In this document: positions 43,991 through 64,000 of the stretch, one piece after another
How positions within the stretch are numbered: position 1 is the stretch's first letter
Layout of the letters: each line of letters begins with the position of its first letter
Assembly: GCA_000697665.1 (NCBI GenBank)
Contig: KL197731.1
Coordinates: forward strand, 354,024 to 418,023
Length of the DNA stretch: 64,000 bases
DNA from: Jaapia argillacea MUCL 33604
Taxonomy: Eukaryota; Basidiomycota; Agaricomycetes; Jaapiales; Jaapiaceae
Direction: 5' to 3'
Made by a program: the position numbers and the translations under genes
The notes under the pieces: generated by a model
Database searches by the model: none
Told to the model about the DNA's origin: nothing
Seen by the model: the letters and a program-made list of their open reading frames with translations, nothing else

Positions 43991-45250
43991 CCACGGGATC
44001 CTTCCATTCTATAACACGAAGACGACGTAGAGAATCCACGTGTGGCATACATAGAACTACCAGTAGTTGAGCCTGAGCCCCTGGAGTGCGTGACTGAGGA
44101 GACTACACTCCGAACTGGAAGTTCAACGAAACCCCAGTCTAGATTCGATAGTTGAAGACACTTGTAGGATATCTAGACTAGTCGACTGAAGGCGTCTTCG
44201 AAAGTCGTTAGCTGTTGCAGTGCCCTTGCTTCCAGCTGCATGCAGCGACACGCGGAAACAAAAGTCGATGCAGTTGTTGACGCGTGACGTGTTGCGGTCA
44301 CATGCTGCGAACTTTATCATTTACCCCCGGTGGGCAAACAGTGAGCAGACTCGGAATTTCAAGTTAAGCCACCACGAAACTCTTTCAATCCTTGAGCTTG
44401 CGATTGGCTTGTACTTATCTTGCGTTGACTCTTCTCGATAGCCATATCTCCACATTGATTTGGATGGATAATTGCGGTGCCAAAATGCCTCCAATCCCCC
44501 ACCACTGGCATCCGGCTCGTTAAACCGCTTAGAGCGCTTGACTCCCTCCGTAATTCTTCGACCGCGCTTACGAGCTCCTGAAGCACTCATCCTCGTTTTG
44601 ATCGGAGTGATCTACATCGGAGTGATCTGGATGTTCTCGCAACAATTCAACGTCGCAGCGCTTACTGAACTTTTCTTGCTGGCGCTTTGTCCTGCGTGGG
44701 TGTCCACTGCAAGGATCGAGTCTGAAACACCGAGCCACTGGAACGATTGAAACTTACCACGCCTTCTGTATGCTCGGTCTATCGTCCGTGAGTCACTTCA
44801 TATTGTCTACCCGTTCCTCAGTAAATATTCACAAAGCTCGGCGTCGCGACTCGTTTCGCCTCGAATCCTCTAAAGTAGGCCTGTGACCTCCTTATCATCT
44901 CACGTTGAGTCCGATAAGGCTATGTTGACTGAGGATGGGAGTTTTTCCCTTCTTGTCGGCCGCGAGTATTCGATGCTGTAACTTCTCGTTCGATCACTCC
45001 TCCCGTTCGAGCGCCCAGCTACTTCACTTACACTTGTAGCTGCCCCTTCGCTTGCCTCGACTGGCTGTCACAGGTATGTCCGGCAGTCCGTTTGACCTAT
45101 TTTCTCCCTTTCTTTCTCCCTGCCTGAATAATCTGTCCCACCTCTTTTCGCGGGTTGTAACACTGGGCTCAAGACTGTTCTACTATGTCCAAGGCTCTCC
45201 AAGTTTCTGTCGCCACCATCTTCCTTTCCTTGCCTGCATCAACATCGTCG
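43991..45250. other. spacer between the kinase genes
   Basis: About 1.2 kb not shared with the upstream side of kinase 1. Open frames of 75-92 codons overlap on both strands at 44.3-44.75 kb; one has a hydrophobic run (LILVLIGVIYIGVIWMF). None has a supporting start, splice pattern or relative. Confidence 0.4.
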
Positions 45251-45461
45251 TGGATAGCTCATGGTTCCGGGTAAGCTCCAGGAGTCTATATCATAGTTTC
45301 CATCGCATTGACGCTGGCCATCGATCCCATTATAGGCGCTGCATCCTGGATTGGTTCCCTCAGAACCTAATTCCGAGCACTGCCATGCGACATTGTAGGT
45401 CCTCATATATCCCCTTTCTAGAGGTTCTCGCAAACGCACTTCCCCTTCACCTTAAACCATC

Positions 45462-46808
45462 ATGTCTGCATCTGCCTCCCTCCCTCCCCTCAAGGAGGAT
45501 GAAGCTAAACCGCTGCAGGTTCGTGGCTACTGCTACTTACTGGACCAATGTCATTGACAGCCACAACATGGCCAACTCTCATAGGATCCCAATCTGAGGA
45601 TTGTGGTAATGGGAACAAGAGTATACCGAAATGGAGGTGCCTCAGACATATGGCAAGGGTGTTTGATAGACCGCCGCCAGGAAGACAAAGGAGTGCATGT
45701 AAGACCAGTTACCTGCTCGACCTTCGAACATTGACCTAGGGTAGGCTCAGGTTGTGATCAAAGCCCTTCGAAACCTAGTGGCAGATACCGTTAAGTTGGA
45801 GGCCACCAAGCGTGTATGTCTATAAGTGACATCTATCGAGCAGGTGGGCTGACTTCGACCTCCACCAGCGAATCAACCGCGAAACTCGCGTTTGGCACCG
45901 GCTCAATCATCCAAACATCCTCTCGTTCTCCGGTGTATTCAACCACCAGCAGTTTGGACCGGAAGTGCCTCTATTGGTGGCACCTTTCTGCCCGCAAGGA
46001 TCGGTTACCGAGTATTTACGAAGCGGCAGTCGCTCGTATGCAGAGAAGATAGACATTGTAAGCGCCGCCCTTCGCTGATTTGCCATGTATATTGATCTAC
46101 TGCATCAACTAATAAGATCATGGCAACGGCTGCCGGTATTGAATATCTTCACTCCCAAAGGCCCCCTGTTATACATGGAGACATCAAGCCGGTGAGTCTC
46201 TCCACGAGTATATCGTGCTGGCTAAGCCGTTCGCTCCCCATAACAGTCTAACATCCTTATCGACGAGGATTCACGGCCGAAAGTCTGTGATTTCGGCGTT
46301 TCCAGACTCGTAGACTCCAAGGGCTTCACCACCAATCACCTCAGTTTGACTGCGAGATATTCCGCGCCTGAGTTTTTCACGGCAGACGACGATGAGCCAC
46401 CGCTTCCACCTGATGATCCCCGCGTGTCTCCAACCCTGTTCACTGCGAAGAGCGATGTGTACAGCTTTGGGATGACAGCTGTTGAGGTGAGTCGATTCCA
46501 CCATCGTTCGGATCGATACGTTTGTTTGCCGTCTCTGCAACTCCGTTCCTCTGTGAAGTTCTTTCCTTTCAGAGCTAAATCGATTCATTTTCTACTAGAT
46601 TATCAGCGAGAAAATCCCCTTTTACCACGTTCTCCCGGAGACCCGCCTACCCATAATCATAGCAGGCGGGAAAGGTTTAAAGAAGGACATGTACCCATCG
46701 GTTCCTGATGATATCTGGGCGGTTGCGAAGAGCTGTTGGGCGCCAGAGCTCGCCAGCAGACCGGTTATGCGCGAGGTCGCACCAGCTATCGGTCAATGCT
46801 CCAAATAG
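45462..46808 (+). CDS. TKL-like protein kinase, tandem copy 2
   Basis: Same exon plan as kinase 1. MSASASLPPLKEDEAKPLQ matches the other N-terminus. Glycine loop GTRVYRNGGASDIWQG; Lys in VVIKALRNLV; NRETRVWHRLNHPNILSFSG; LLVAPFCPQGSVTEYLR; ATAAGIEYLHSQRPPV; IHGDIKPSNILIDED; CDFGVSRLVDSKGF; ARYSAPEFF; SDVYSFGMTAVE. The C-lobe has SCWAPELASRPVMREV in place of a canonical W....RP turn, and the protein ends QCSK, about 12 residues before the end of kinase 1. Catalytic residues are intact. The poly-Asp run is reduced to DDDEPPLPPDDP. Divergence is concentrated in surface loops and the C-terminus, which suggests the two copies may differ in partner choice. Confidence 0.9.
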
Positions 46809-47125
46809 CGTTCATCATTTGCACTTGGCCATCCACGGGTTGGTTTCATTTTCCGGTACCTATTTATGTACATCTTCTTGGTACAAGCGGTCACAGGAAA
46901 GGAGTCGATCCATGTGTGTAAGCTATGTTTTCAAAGTCGCTACACGAGATATTATTTGACTGCTATGTCCGCAACTTGAAGTTGATCACAAATATCGCAA
47001 CGTCCGCTCCTTGCGTACAACCACCAGATCAGCAACGATGGCTCAGCCTTGTATGATGAATTCACTGGGATTGGTATGGAATCAGCGTGTCTAACCTTGC
47101 GAGCCATGACGCAACGCGGGGTAGT
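46809..47125. other. convergent intergenic region
   Basis: 3' flanks of kinase 2 and of the minus-strand SDR. Nothing else recognised. Confidence 0.5.
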
Positions 47126-48345
47126 TCAACCAACCTCAGGTTGGAGAGATGTCGCACGAGTGACATCTTGCCACTGATCCAAGACTTTCAGAACTTTTCC
47201 GCACTTCGTCCTGATGTCTCTCTCGGCGTCCTCTCCAAGTACTAGGTAAAGAGGCCACTCCCTCCCTTGCGCGACTCCCTCGCCTCTAACGACATCAACA
47301 ACCATCTCCATAGCCTTGTCAGGATCACCTGGCTGTCTTCCCGGCGTCAGATACCATTTCGTTTCGCATTCCGAGCGGTAAGCGTCTAAGGAAGGTTGCC
47401 GGTGGGCATTGTGATGGAACCAGAGTTGGTTGTAAATGTTTTCCGTGCGAAATGCTCCAGGTTCGACGATGAGGACTTGAACCGAGAACGGGGCAAGCTC
47501 ATGGGAGAGGGTTTCACCCATTGCTAAATTGAGGAAATGACATTGAGGCAACTAGCATCGATAACCGCATGGTCGTGGAAGACATACCATGAACCGCTGC
47601 TTTGGAGGACGCGTATAGGCCTACATTATTCCCGTTCAGGGAAAGATCTGGTGAAAGCTCTCATCCCGGGAGTTCTTTATTACTCACCAAGGCCCTGCAA
47701 GATCCTCACATTAGTTAAGAAATAGCAAATCACGACTTGACCTCACCGAAACTTCTGGCTTCCAAGCTGACCTGCTACCAATAATGACAACTGTCCCTGA
47801 CCGGCGATCTCTCATGTGCGGAAGGATTGCACTGTTCACTTTGGCGACTCCAAAGACATTGGTCTCGTACTGGGCGATCAAGCCCTCCGCACTGCCAGAG
47901 TCAGCTATCCATGGCGTAGGAAAAGTAAGACTGATGCTAACTCACCCACTCTCCTCCACCAGGGATGGTATTCCGATCCCTGCATTATTCACTACAACAT
48001 CAACCTGTCCCCAGATGGCTATTGCTTCGTCGACCCTCGCTTTGATGGTTTCGAAATTGTCTGTAACGTCCAACTGCAGGAACCTGAGTCGAGAAGGATC
48101 GGAGGAAAGAGTCCGGAGATTTTCGAGCTTTTCTACCGATCGAGCTGTGGCGATAACGCTGTCTCCTCGGTTCAAACAAGACGCAACCAGTCGACGTCCG
48201 AACCCAGATGAAGTTCCTTGTGGGCCACCAAGTCAGAAGCTGTGGAAGTGGGTACAGATCGCTGTCTCATTGCCCAGCAGAACCCACCTGTGATGAGCCA
48301 GACCAAGTGACGAGTATTCACCTGTGTAACTGAGTTATCACCCAT
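47126..48345 (-). CDS. short-chain dehydrogenase/reductase, AYR1-like class
   Basis: Minus-strand ATG at 48345 gives MGDNSVTQVNTRHLVWLIT; an intron then splits the cofactor motif, which resumes as GTSSGFGRRLVASCLNRGD. Next come VIATARSVEKLENL, LDVTDNFETIKARVDEAIA, the VDVVVNNAGIGIPSLVEESG segment, NVFGVAKVNSAILPHMRDRR, and the catalytic YASSKAAVHA. The C-terminal half (MGETLSHELAPFSVQVLIVE then PGAFRT) is typical of SDRs acting on retinoid, acyl-DHAP or similar lipophilic substrates, such as Ayr1-like enzymes. It ends with a family-typical substrate domain and TRATSLQPEVG. About 300 residues; catalytic Tyr and Lys are present. The substrate is not predictable. It is not closely related to the other SDR in the window (20.6-22.0 kb). 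Confidence 0.87.
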
Positions 48346-48622
48346 GGTATGGATGTGCAGGACGTTGAAACGATGGATTTGGCTTTATATTGGAAAAGTG
48401 GATGACTCTCGGAGAACAAAGATCATCTGGGGACCGTCGAAGATGTCTTATAAATCTCTAAGCTATGTCATCAAGTTCGGATAATTTGAAACGATCGGCA
48501 TGGTGGAAGATCGCGAAATGGTTCCTCGTCCTCCCCTCTCTCGACCCCATAAGCACTACCCTTCGAGCCAGAAAAATAGGCAGGTGGTAAGGAGTGAAAC
48601 GGATAGCAGCAGGATGGCCCGA

Positions 48623-57802
<9,180 letters not shown>

Positions 57803-57999
57803 TGTCACTTTGGAGGTAGCTTATTCGGTGAAGGACATCCTGGTTAGATACGTTAACGTCAACTGCTTGCAGGTTGAGTAGAGCCAGGCTGTGTTGGTCA
57901 CGTGACTAAGGCGCGTCTGTTGCTCGAGCGCTCAACGTTCATTGTTCAGATCAGTTCTCCTGTCTTTGCCTCCTTCAAACTCCAGCAGATCGTCCAACA

Positions 58000-58794
58000 A
58001 TGATATCCCTTGTCGTCTTCACCATCCTATTATTATTCCTCTCTCCTAATCGTATCCCATCCGTCCATGCCTCCCTTTACCCAACTCGTCCAACATCAAC
58101 AACATCCTACACAGCCGGTCACAATGCCTCGATAGCCTGGACAGACTCTTCCTCCCCTCCCCACCTATCCGAAATCAACGGAACCATGAAAATCGAGTTA
58201 TACGCTGGCGATAACGTGTTTCTGAGCGTCCTCAAGGATGGGCTGGACCCTCTCGAAATGGGTTGTGAGGTTTATATCCCCGGCAAGCTCGGAACTGGGT
58301 ATAGCAACTAGTAAGTACTCCTGAGTAGAAGAGGTTATACGAGGACTGATTGTTTGGGTCTTAGTACTATGAGGTTCATCACGACCCAGCCACCACAAAC
58401 CATCTACACATCCTATTTCACCATCGCCAACGCCTCGACTCCGAACCGCACCACCGCAGCAACATCCACAATCCAAACTCAGACAGCCATGCAACCCTTG
58501 GTTCTAACGATCACCATCCCTCCCTCGAACCCATCAACCTTCGTAGACCCAGCAACATACATCGACGCCGCTTCTCCATCCCAGTCTATCCCCGATTCTT
58601 TATCCCAACAAAGCGTTACGACTTTCTACCCACCAGCATACACAACCTACCCAGGCTCGAACAACCAAATCACCTCCTCCGCTTTCAGCTCAAATGGAAA
58701 GTTGGGTCCGAGAGGTTGGGATTTCGAAAAACTCAAGTTCAGAGTTGTCTTTATTCTTTGGCCTGCTTTGATCGGCATCACTATGGCTTTGTAA
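58000..58794 (+). CDS. secreted, probably GPI-anchored Kre9/Knh1-like surface protein
   Basis: Exons 58000 to about 58312 and about 58365-58794, giving about 245 residues. A signal peptide (MISLVVFTILLLFLSPNR) is followed by YPTRPTSTTSYTAGHNASIA with W next, then KIELYAGDNVFLSVLKDGLD and LGTGYSNYYTMRFITTQP: the order of a Kre9/Knh1-type N-terminal domain (Ser/Thr-rich GPI-anchored family). A Ser/Thr/Pro-rich stalk with N-glycosylation sites (NAST, NRTT) and a hydrophobic C-terminus VVFILWPALIGITMAL are consistent with GPI attachment. It starts about 200 bp from the divergent BEACH gene, so the two may share a promoter. Role at the cell wall is inferred from the family, which acts in beta-1,6-glucan assembly or surface architecture. 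Confidence 0.82.
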
Positions 58795-59416
58795 CTGCAT
58801 CGTACGACCCCAAATTATGGAACCAAGAGTTCACCTAGCGCTGGCGTTCAAGTCAAGACTCAAGATCCCGTATGGCGCTGGCGCTCACGACCCCTCACTC
58901 AGAATCGGACTTCGCACTCGGCCTCGGACCTCGTTTTGTATAAGCACCGCATTTGTATCACCGCAGCTGGATCTTCACCCACTGGCACCTACCCAACATG
59001 TTCGCCCAAACGTCTGTATCGCCACATTTGTACCAACTCCACATCATACGTATTCTGTATTCTGTATCAATAGCACATCTCTACTTTGCACTATCACCAT
59101 TTAAATTTCCGCATCGTGGACCATGTCAACACATTGACTCCGATCCACACGCATATAGTCACCTTTGGATCGCCAGATATCATGCACATATCACCTCCCC
59201 ATCGCCCGTACACATACAGTATAGTCTTCATGTGACAAAGCAGAGTTACCTGCGGTTTGCAAAGCCCAAGTACTTGAGAGTCCCTCGATTTGTCTTGCGG
59301 GGGGGTCTAACCATGACTGCAAGTTTTTCACTGCTGGCGAGTCTCACCCATCGTTCAACAGCAGGACTCCATACGGTAAGGCGACCATAAACCAAATACA
59401 TGTCATTGTCAATCAA
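58795..59416. other. convergent intergenic region
   Basis: 3' flank of the surface-protein gene and of the next minus-strand gene. Open frames here lack support. Confidence 0.5.
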
Positions 59417-62400
59417 TCAGTCCAAACCATTCAATTGCCCCACGTCTTCATCCCAATGCTTATCCAAAAAATGTTCACGCAGTTCCTGCCCAAACCAAAA
59501 ACAATGATGAGTACGCCAAGCTATGACAGGGGGAGAGAAACATGGAATACCAACAACTTACCTGGGGCGATTTCAACAACGCAGTGCAGCTTTTCGAAGC
59601 TCCATCCACAGTCCATTTATGCATATAAACCTTCTCGTATCCATTCTCCTCAGCCGATCCACCAACCTTGTCCCGCACGGTGATGGAGTACGTATGACCC
59701 AAGTCACGGTCTTGAGAATCGCCTACGTCTTGGGATTTCAGGGATGGAAGGTGTTGAAACGAAGTCGAATTATGGGCATCCTGCCGAGACCCACTAGGAC
59801 ATTGCGAATAATTTATGCCGTCCTCTTACACCGCTCCATCATGCAAGGCTCTCGTGCTCAGAAACTCTTCCTCAACTTCAACCTCACCCTCCACATCTTC
59901 CTCCCCATACTCCCAATCGCCACTCCCATTCCCATCCCCACCTTCATCCCGACTCCGATCACCACTCCCGCTTTTGCTTTCACTGGCACTAGGACTCGCT
60001 TCCGCAAACTCACTCCCATCATCAGGAACAGAATCGCCATCTCCCTCACTGTCACTATCCATCCCCTCGCCTTGAAGGATGGCTGCAACATCTAGCACGA
60101 CGTCACCCTCCCCATCACGGTCTTCCTCCTTATCCGGATCCTCCTCCACAACTTTCACCTTCCCCTTCGCCAACCTTCTCCACCTCTCACCCTCCAACCT
60201 CTACTCTTCAACCGACCCCGCAATCTCCTCCAACTCCTTAACGATCACCTCCAACCTCTCAACCTCTATCCTCATCTCCTCCCACTCCCCAGCCGTCCGA
60301 GCGACATCCTCCAATACCAACCTCCGCTCCATATCACTCAAAAGTCGAATCGAATCCTCACCCTTCTTCACCTCCTCTTCGGGTTTGGTGGTGCGGGCTT
60401 GGTAAGTCGACCGAATCATCACTAAACCATCGGTCACCTGCGACTCGGCAATCTGCACCCTCTTCAAGAAATCGGCGTTCTCGGTTTGGGTGCTAGAAAC
60501 GAAAGAAGTTGCGAGGGCATACTGATCCCTGAACATCTCCTTATCCCCCTCAGCTTCTTCCTTACCCCGAACCAACCTCCCCCTCTCCTCCTCCCACATC
60601 CTCTCCTTCTCATCCAACAACCTCTCACGTTCTGGAAGAGCACCCATCTTGAACGTATATACTCATCCTCATAAGACTTCACCCTCTCATTCCATTCCTT
60701 CTCCTATTCAGCTATCATCGTTTGCTTCTTTGCTTCCCATTCTTCTAACTTTCTCATCTCCATCGCGTGGTCGACTGCCATCCCTCCCCGATTCGCATCA
60801 ATCTCGACACGCGAAACTTGCAACACACCCTGCAGCCTCGCGATCTCCTCGGACTTTGTGTGCAACAGGAAGAGCGGAGAAGAGTTGAGCGCGAACATCC
60901 TCTTCAGAAGTATCCTAGAAGTAGTTGGCACCCAGGCAAATAAATGATGGTGAGCGGTCGAATTGTATAAACGGAGCATAGATACAAAAAAATCCCCAAG
61001 ACACTACTGACGAATCAACGCCAAAAAGAAAAGCGGCGCAACAACCCCGATAGAAAAGATCCGCCCGAACGCACCTGGTCAGCAGTCTGACCCTCGAGTA
61101 GTCGTGATTGACTCTTGGTATCAGGACCGGAAGCAGTGGGCGGTAATTCCAAATTCTCCTCATCCCCATTCACCGCGACAACTTCCTGAGCGGGAATAGA
61201 ATTCACTCCTGGGTCAACGTTCTCATCCACAGCACTTTGCCCATGAAGATCGCCGCCGCTACCCAGCTGGACACCATTACTCTGACCCTCTCCAGGTGGG
61301 ACACTAAGATCCGTTCCCTGACTCTCCACCTGACCGACCCTCCCGTCAGGATCCCGAAAGACATTGACGTCTTGCTATTGTTGTTCTTGAGAAACGACAA
61401 CAACGCTATCAGGGTCTCGATCCGCAACAGCTCCACTCGAATAATCCACATGAGCATCTTCCATTTCTCGAAGGATGTCATCGCTATCTCTTCTCTCTTC
61501 TGCTTCTATCTCGGCACACAGTTCTTGAGAATGGGAGTGCGAGTGAGTGAAAGATGAGACTTGGTCCGAGATTCGAACCGAGTGTCAAAGGGTTTGGCTA
61601 TGAAATGGACTATTTCGTTCAGATTGAGTGCTGATAATCTCGCTCAACGCTCTCCTGGCGCCCCTTCCAACGATCGTCGTTTCGTAACAGCATTCGCAGC
61701 CATCTCTTCACCTCGAGTCCTGACCTCCCTCTCAAATTCGATATCACTTTTTCGCCCTTTCAACGGTGAACTGAATTGCTCGATGGAGCTCATGGGAGGC
61801 TCGACATCTTCTTCCCCCTCAACTTCATCGCGTCGTCGACGAATGATCGGTCGGAAGACTGAGGGGCTCATGGGTGGAACACTCTTCAAAGGTTTACTTC
61901 GACTGTGATTCAGATTCGCTTCTTTACGACGCGGCTCAAACCGAGGCGGTGGAGGTTGTCGAGCCTTCATCTTTGCTACCATCGAATTGGTGCGCGCCAT
62001 AAGTCTCCCATTCGACGGGGGAGTCTCGGGAGGGGGGGTTTGAATATATGCGAAAATTGGGGGACGTGGATTTGAGAACAAGAGTTTGAGGGTGTGGACT
62101 GAGTCGCGGGGACCACAGCAAAGGAATCGCGGGGGAGCAGTCTCGTATGGCGAACGAAGGGCGTTGGAGGCGGGATGATGGATCGTATTGCCCGTCTCCG
62201 GGAGGGTTGGATTTCAAGTTGAGACTCTAGAGGTTGGTTCTCATCGTGGTCGTCTTCCTGGTCCTGATCCACTTCCTCCCGGCCTTCCTCTCATTCTCAT
62301 AAGCTTTCTCGCCATCGAATAAACGCTCCTCGTGCTCGTGCTCGTGCTCCTGGTCATCATCCCCGTCACCATCAACGTTAAACTCAACAACCATCCCATC

Positions 62401-63915
62401 CTCGACATCTCCTTTGACTTGCTGGAACTCCAACTCCTCATCATCACCTAACCTCGCACCCACCTCGAGCTCCTCTTCAACTTCCTCCCTCTCATCATCT
62501 TCATCATCCATAACCTCATCTTCCGGTTCTCCTTGACCTTCATCTCCACGATGCTCGTCTGCTTTTCCTTCTTGACACCCCTCTATCACTTCCGCTTGGT
62601 CCTCCTCTGCATCGGACACAGCTGGGGATATAAGAGGGGGACGAATAAGATCCTGAGTCGTCTCCTCCTCCTGGCTCAAGAAATCCTTTTGCGACTCCGA
62701 AATCGCATCCCGGGGTATCGATTTCCCTTTCCTCTTTCCCTTCACTACCGTAATGGCAGGTACGACAGCCAACGAAGAAGTGGGCGCAAATCGACTTTTC
62801 AAATCCCTGCCGCTATCCTTCTTGACCAGACGACCCACAGTGACATCAGAGGGTCTCGTCCTAATGATCCAGAAACTCGGCGCTTGGCGCTCGTGTCTCC
62901 CCTTCGTTTCGTGGTTGCATAAAGGAGTTCCCTCGCGCTATCCTCGGACGACGAATCACTAGCATCGTCTGAAATTCCTTTTCGCCGTCTCGCCGCATCC
63001 TTGTCCTTTCGTTGGGATTTAGATGAGGAAACGCTGATGGGAGGTCGTGGCGCGGGAGTCTGGGGTGGTAAGGTGGCTTCCTTGGTGGAGGGGACGTTAG
63101 TGCGCGATCCACTGGGTTTGGACGACTTGGTTGTTCGTTGAGGTGGACCGACTTCAGTGATCGGTACAACAGATTGTTCTGCAGAATCTTCATCGGCGGG
63201 GGGTCTCGCCTTCTCTTTACCCTTCGAGGAGGGTCCGGGTTTCTCCTTCTCCTTTACCGGCGACAAAGTAGACCTCCCACCCCTCCTCGACCTTTTCACC
63301 ATTATCTCCTCAACCTCATCATCATCATCTCCCTTATCCATCTCCTCATCCCTAACCGGCTTCTTGCCGAGCTTCTTCTTGGTCACGACCTGATAACTCG
63401 GATCTTGAACGAATTCCATCTCCGGAGTTTGGGGATCATAACCCTCGTCAGGTGGAGGGAGCGCGATATCTGGAGGATGAGCAATCTCAACTTTGACCTC
63501 CCTCTTCTTCCTCGCTCTAGGTTTCTCCGTCCAGACTTCATCATGTGCCTCATTAACACCAAGCGCTTCTTCCTCGACTTCTTGTTGAGTTTTGGGTTTG
63601 GTAGCTTGGGAGATGGAGGTGGAGGTGGTGGCAACGCGAGGACGTTTTTTGGTGTTGTTTGGATTGGTGGTTGATGTGGATGCGATGGGTTTGTACGGGT
63701 TGTGTCGGGTGGGTGATAGGTTTGGGGAGAGTGTGGGTGCGGCGGCTCGAGCACGGGATTGTGCGAGTGGAGATTGTTGCTGTGCCTGCGGAACGGCGGG
63801 ATGTGTTTGATTGACGTGATTTGGTGGTCGCTGCGGGGATTGAACAATCAGTTTCAGATGGGTGGTAAACGGTGTGACGAGAGTCAACGAAATCCATAAA
63901 CTTGGGCTGATGCAT
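59417..63915 (-). CDS. large acidic and coiled-coil protein of unknown function, 5' end uncertain
   Basis: Stop at 59417-59419. A possible start at 63915 (MHQPKFMDFVDSRHT) joins across a 40-bp intron to RPPNHVNQTHPAVPQAQQQS, but the gene could begin outside the window. In order: a Pro/Ser-rich basic region with bipartite-like signals (TKKRPRVATT, KKREVKVEIAHPP), lysine-rich KEKEKPGPSSKGKEKAR, long acidic stretches (EDDEREEVEEELEVGARLGD), PPPRFEPRRKEANLNHSRSK, a coiled coil (MWEEERGRLVRGKEEAEGDK; RIEVERLEVIVKELEEI-type heptads), a second acidic block (DPDKEEDRDGEGDVVLD), and a more ordered end: GHTYSITVRDKVGGSAEENG, MHKWTVDGASKSCTALLKSP and LREHFLDKHWDEDVGQLNGL. Composition suggests a nuclear or chromatin protein (inference). 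Several junctions, including two TAG codons in the coiled-coil frame, are unresolved. Confidence 0.5.
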
Positions 63916-64000
63916 AGCCAGTCATTCCCAATGATGTGGCCCCAGCATATGGACCGAGGTCGTGGCCTCAACACGATTATAAAATGCCAGAGCACTTGGT
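63916..64000. other. window edge
   Basis: Too short to interpret; either the promoter of the preceding minus-strand gene or an intron of it. Confidence 0.3.

Noticed and set aside
44321-44750. Opposing open frames between the kinases, one with a hydrophobic run
   Set aside because: Only 75-92 codons, overlapping on both strands, no start context or relatives.

Overview
The window looks like nuclear DNA of an intron-dense basidiomycete, most likely an Agaricomycete. Genes carry many 45-65 bp introns with GTRNGT donors and short, sometimes tiny exons. Core promoters place TATA-like boxes 50-90 bp upstream of the ATG, and there is a tandem pair of tyrosine-kinase-like (TKL) kinases. I saw no rRNA or tRNA gene, CRISPR array, prophage or retroelement.

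Layout. 0.5-2.1 kb: a secreted-ectodomain, single-pass membrane protein (paralogue A). 2.6-4.0 kb: Old Yellow Enzyme. 4.9-7.4 kb: an APC-type permease. 8.5-10.6 kb: a Dma1-type FHA/RING-H2 ubiquitin ligase. 11.3-19.1 kb: three tandem copies (E, F, G) of a membrane-protein family distantly matched by paralogue A. Each has a signal peptide, a Cys-containing ectodomain, one transmembrane helix, a Ser-rich tail, a coiled coil and a C-terminal PPSY motif. A 1,431-bp inverted-repeat element with an 8-bp target duplication sits between F and G, and a fragment of a fifth copy lies at 20.43 kb. 19.3-23.5 kb: two related tandem-repeat loci of unknown nature flank a minus-strand SDR gene. 24.2-27.1 kb: one nuclear-looking unknown gene and one uncertain one. 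28.5-34.3 kb: a very large disordered protein. 34.5-35.7 kb: a SAM methyltransferase. 36.0-36.9 kb: a four-helix membrane protein. 37.4-41.5 kb: an F-box/WD40 protein. 42.6-46.8 kb: two tandem TKL kinases whose promoters are duplicated too. 47.1-48.3 kb: a second SDR. 48.6-57.8 kb: a BEACH-WD40 protein. 58.0-58.8 kb: a GPI-type Kre9/Knh1-like surface protein. 59.4 kb to near the window end: a large acidic/coiled-coil protein whose 5' end may be outside.

How the parts relate. Most single-copy genes are ordinary housekeeping or regulatory genes with no obvious shared pathway. The accessory part is 11-23.5 kb. Its receptor-like family carries a terminal PPxY motif, the class of motif bound by WW domains of Rsp5/Nedd4 ubiquitin ligases. 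Copies F and G make sense only if a 2-nucleotide exon is spliced in, and copies E and A have the same arrangement available. This family and the paired repeat loci beside it are the best candidates for something undescribed.

Gene models are read by eye from splice consensus, frame continuity and comparison among paralogues. No alignment or database search was run.
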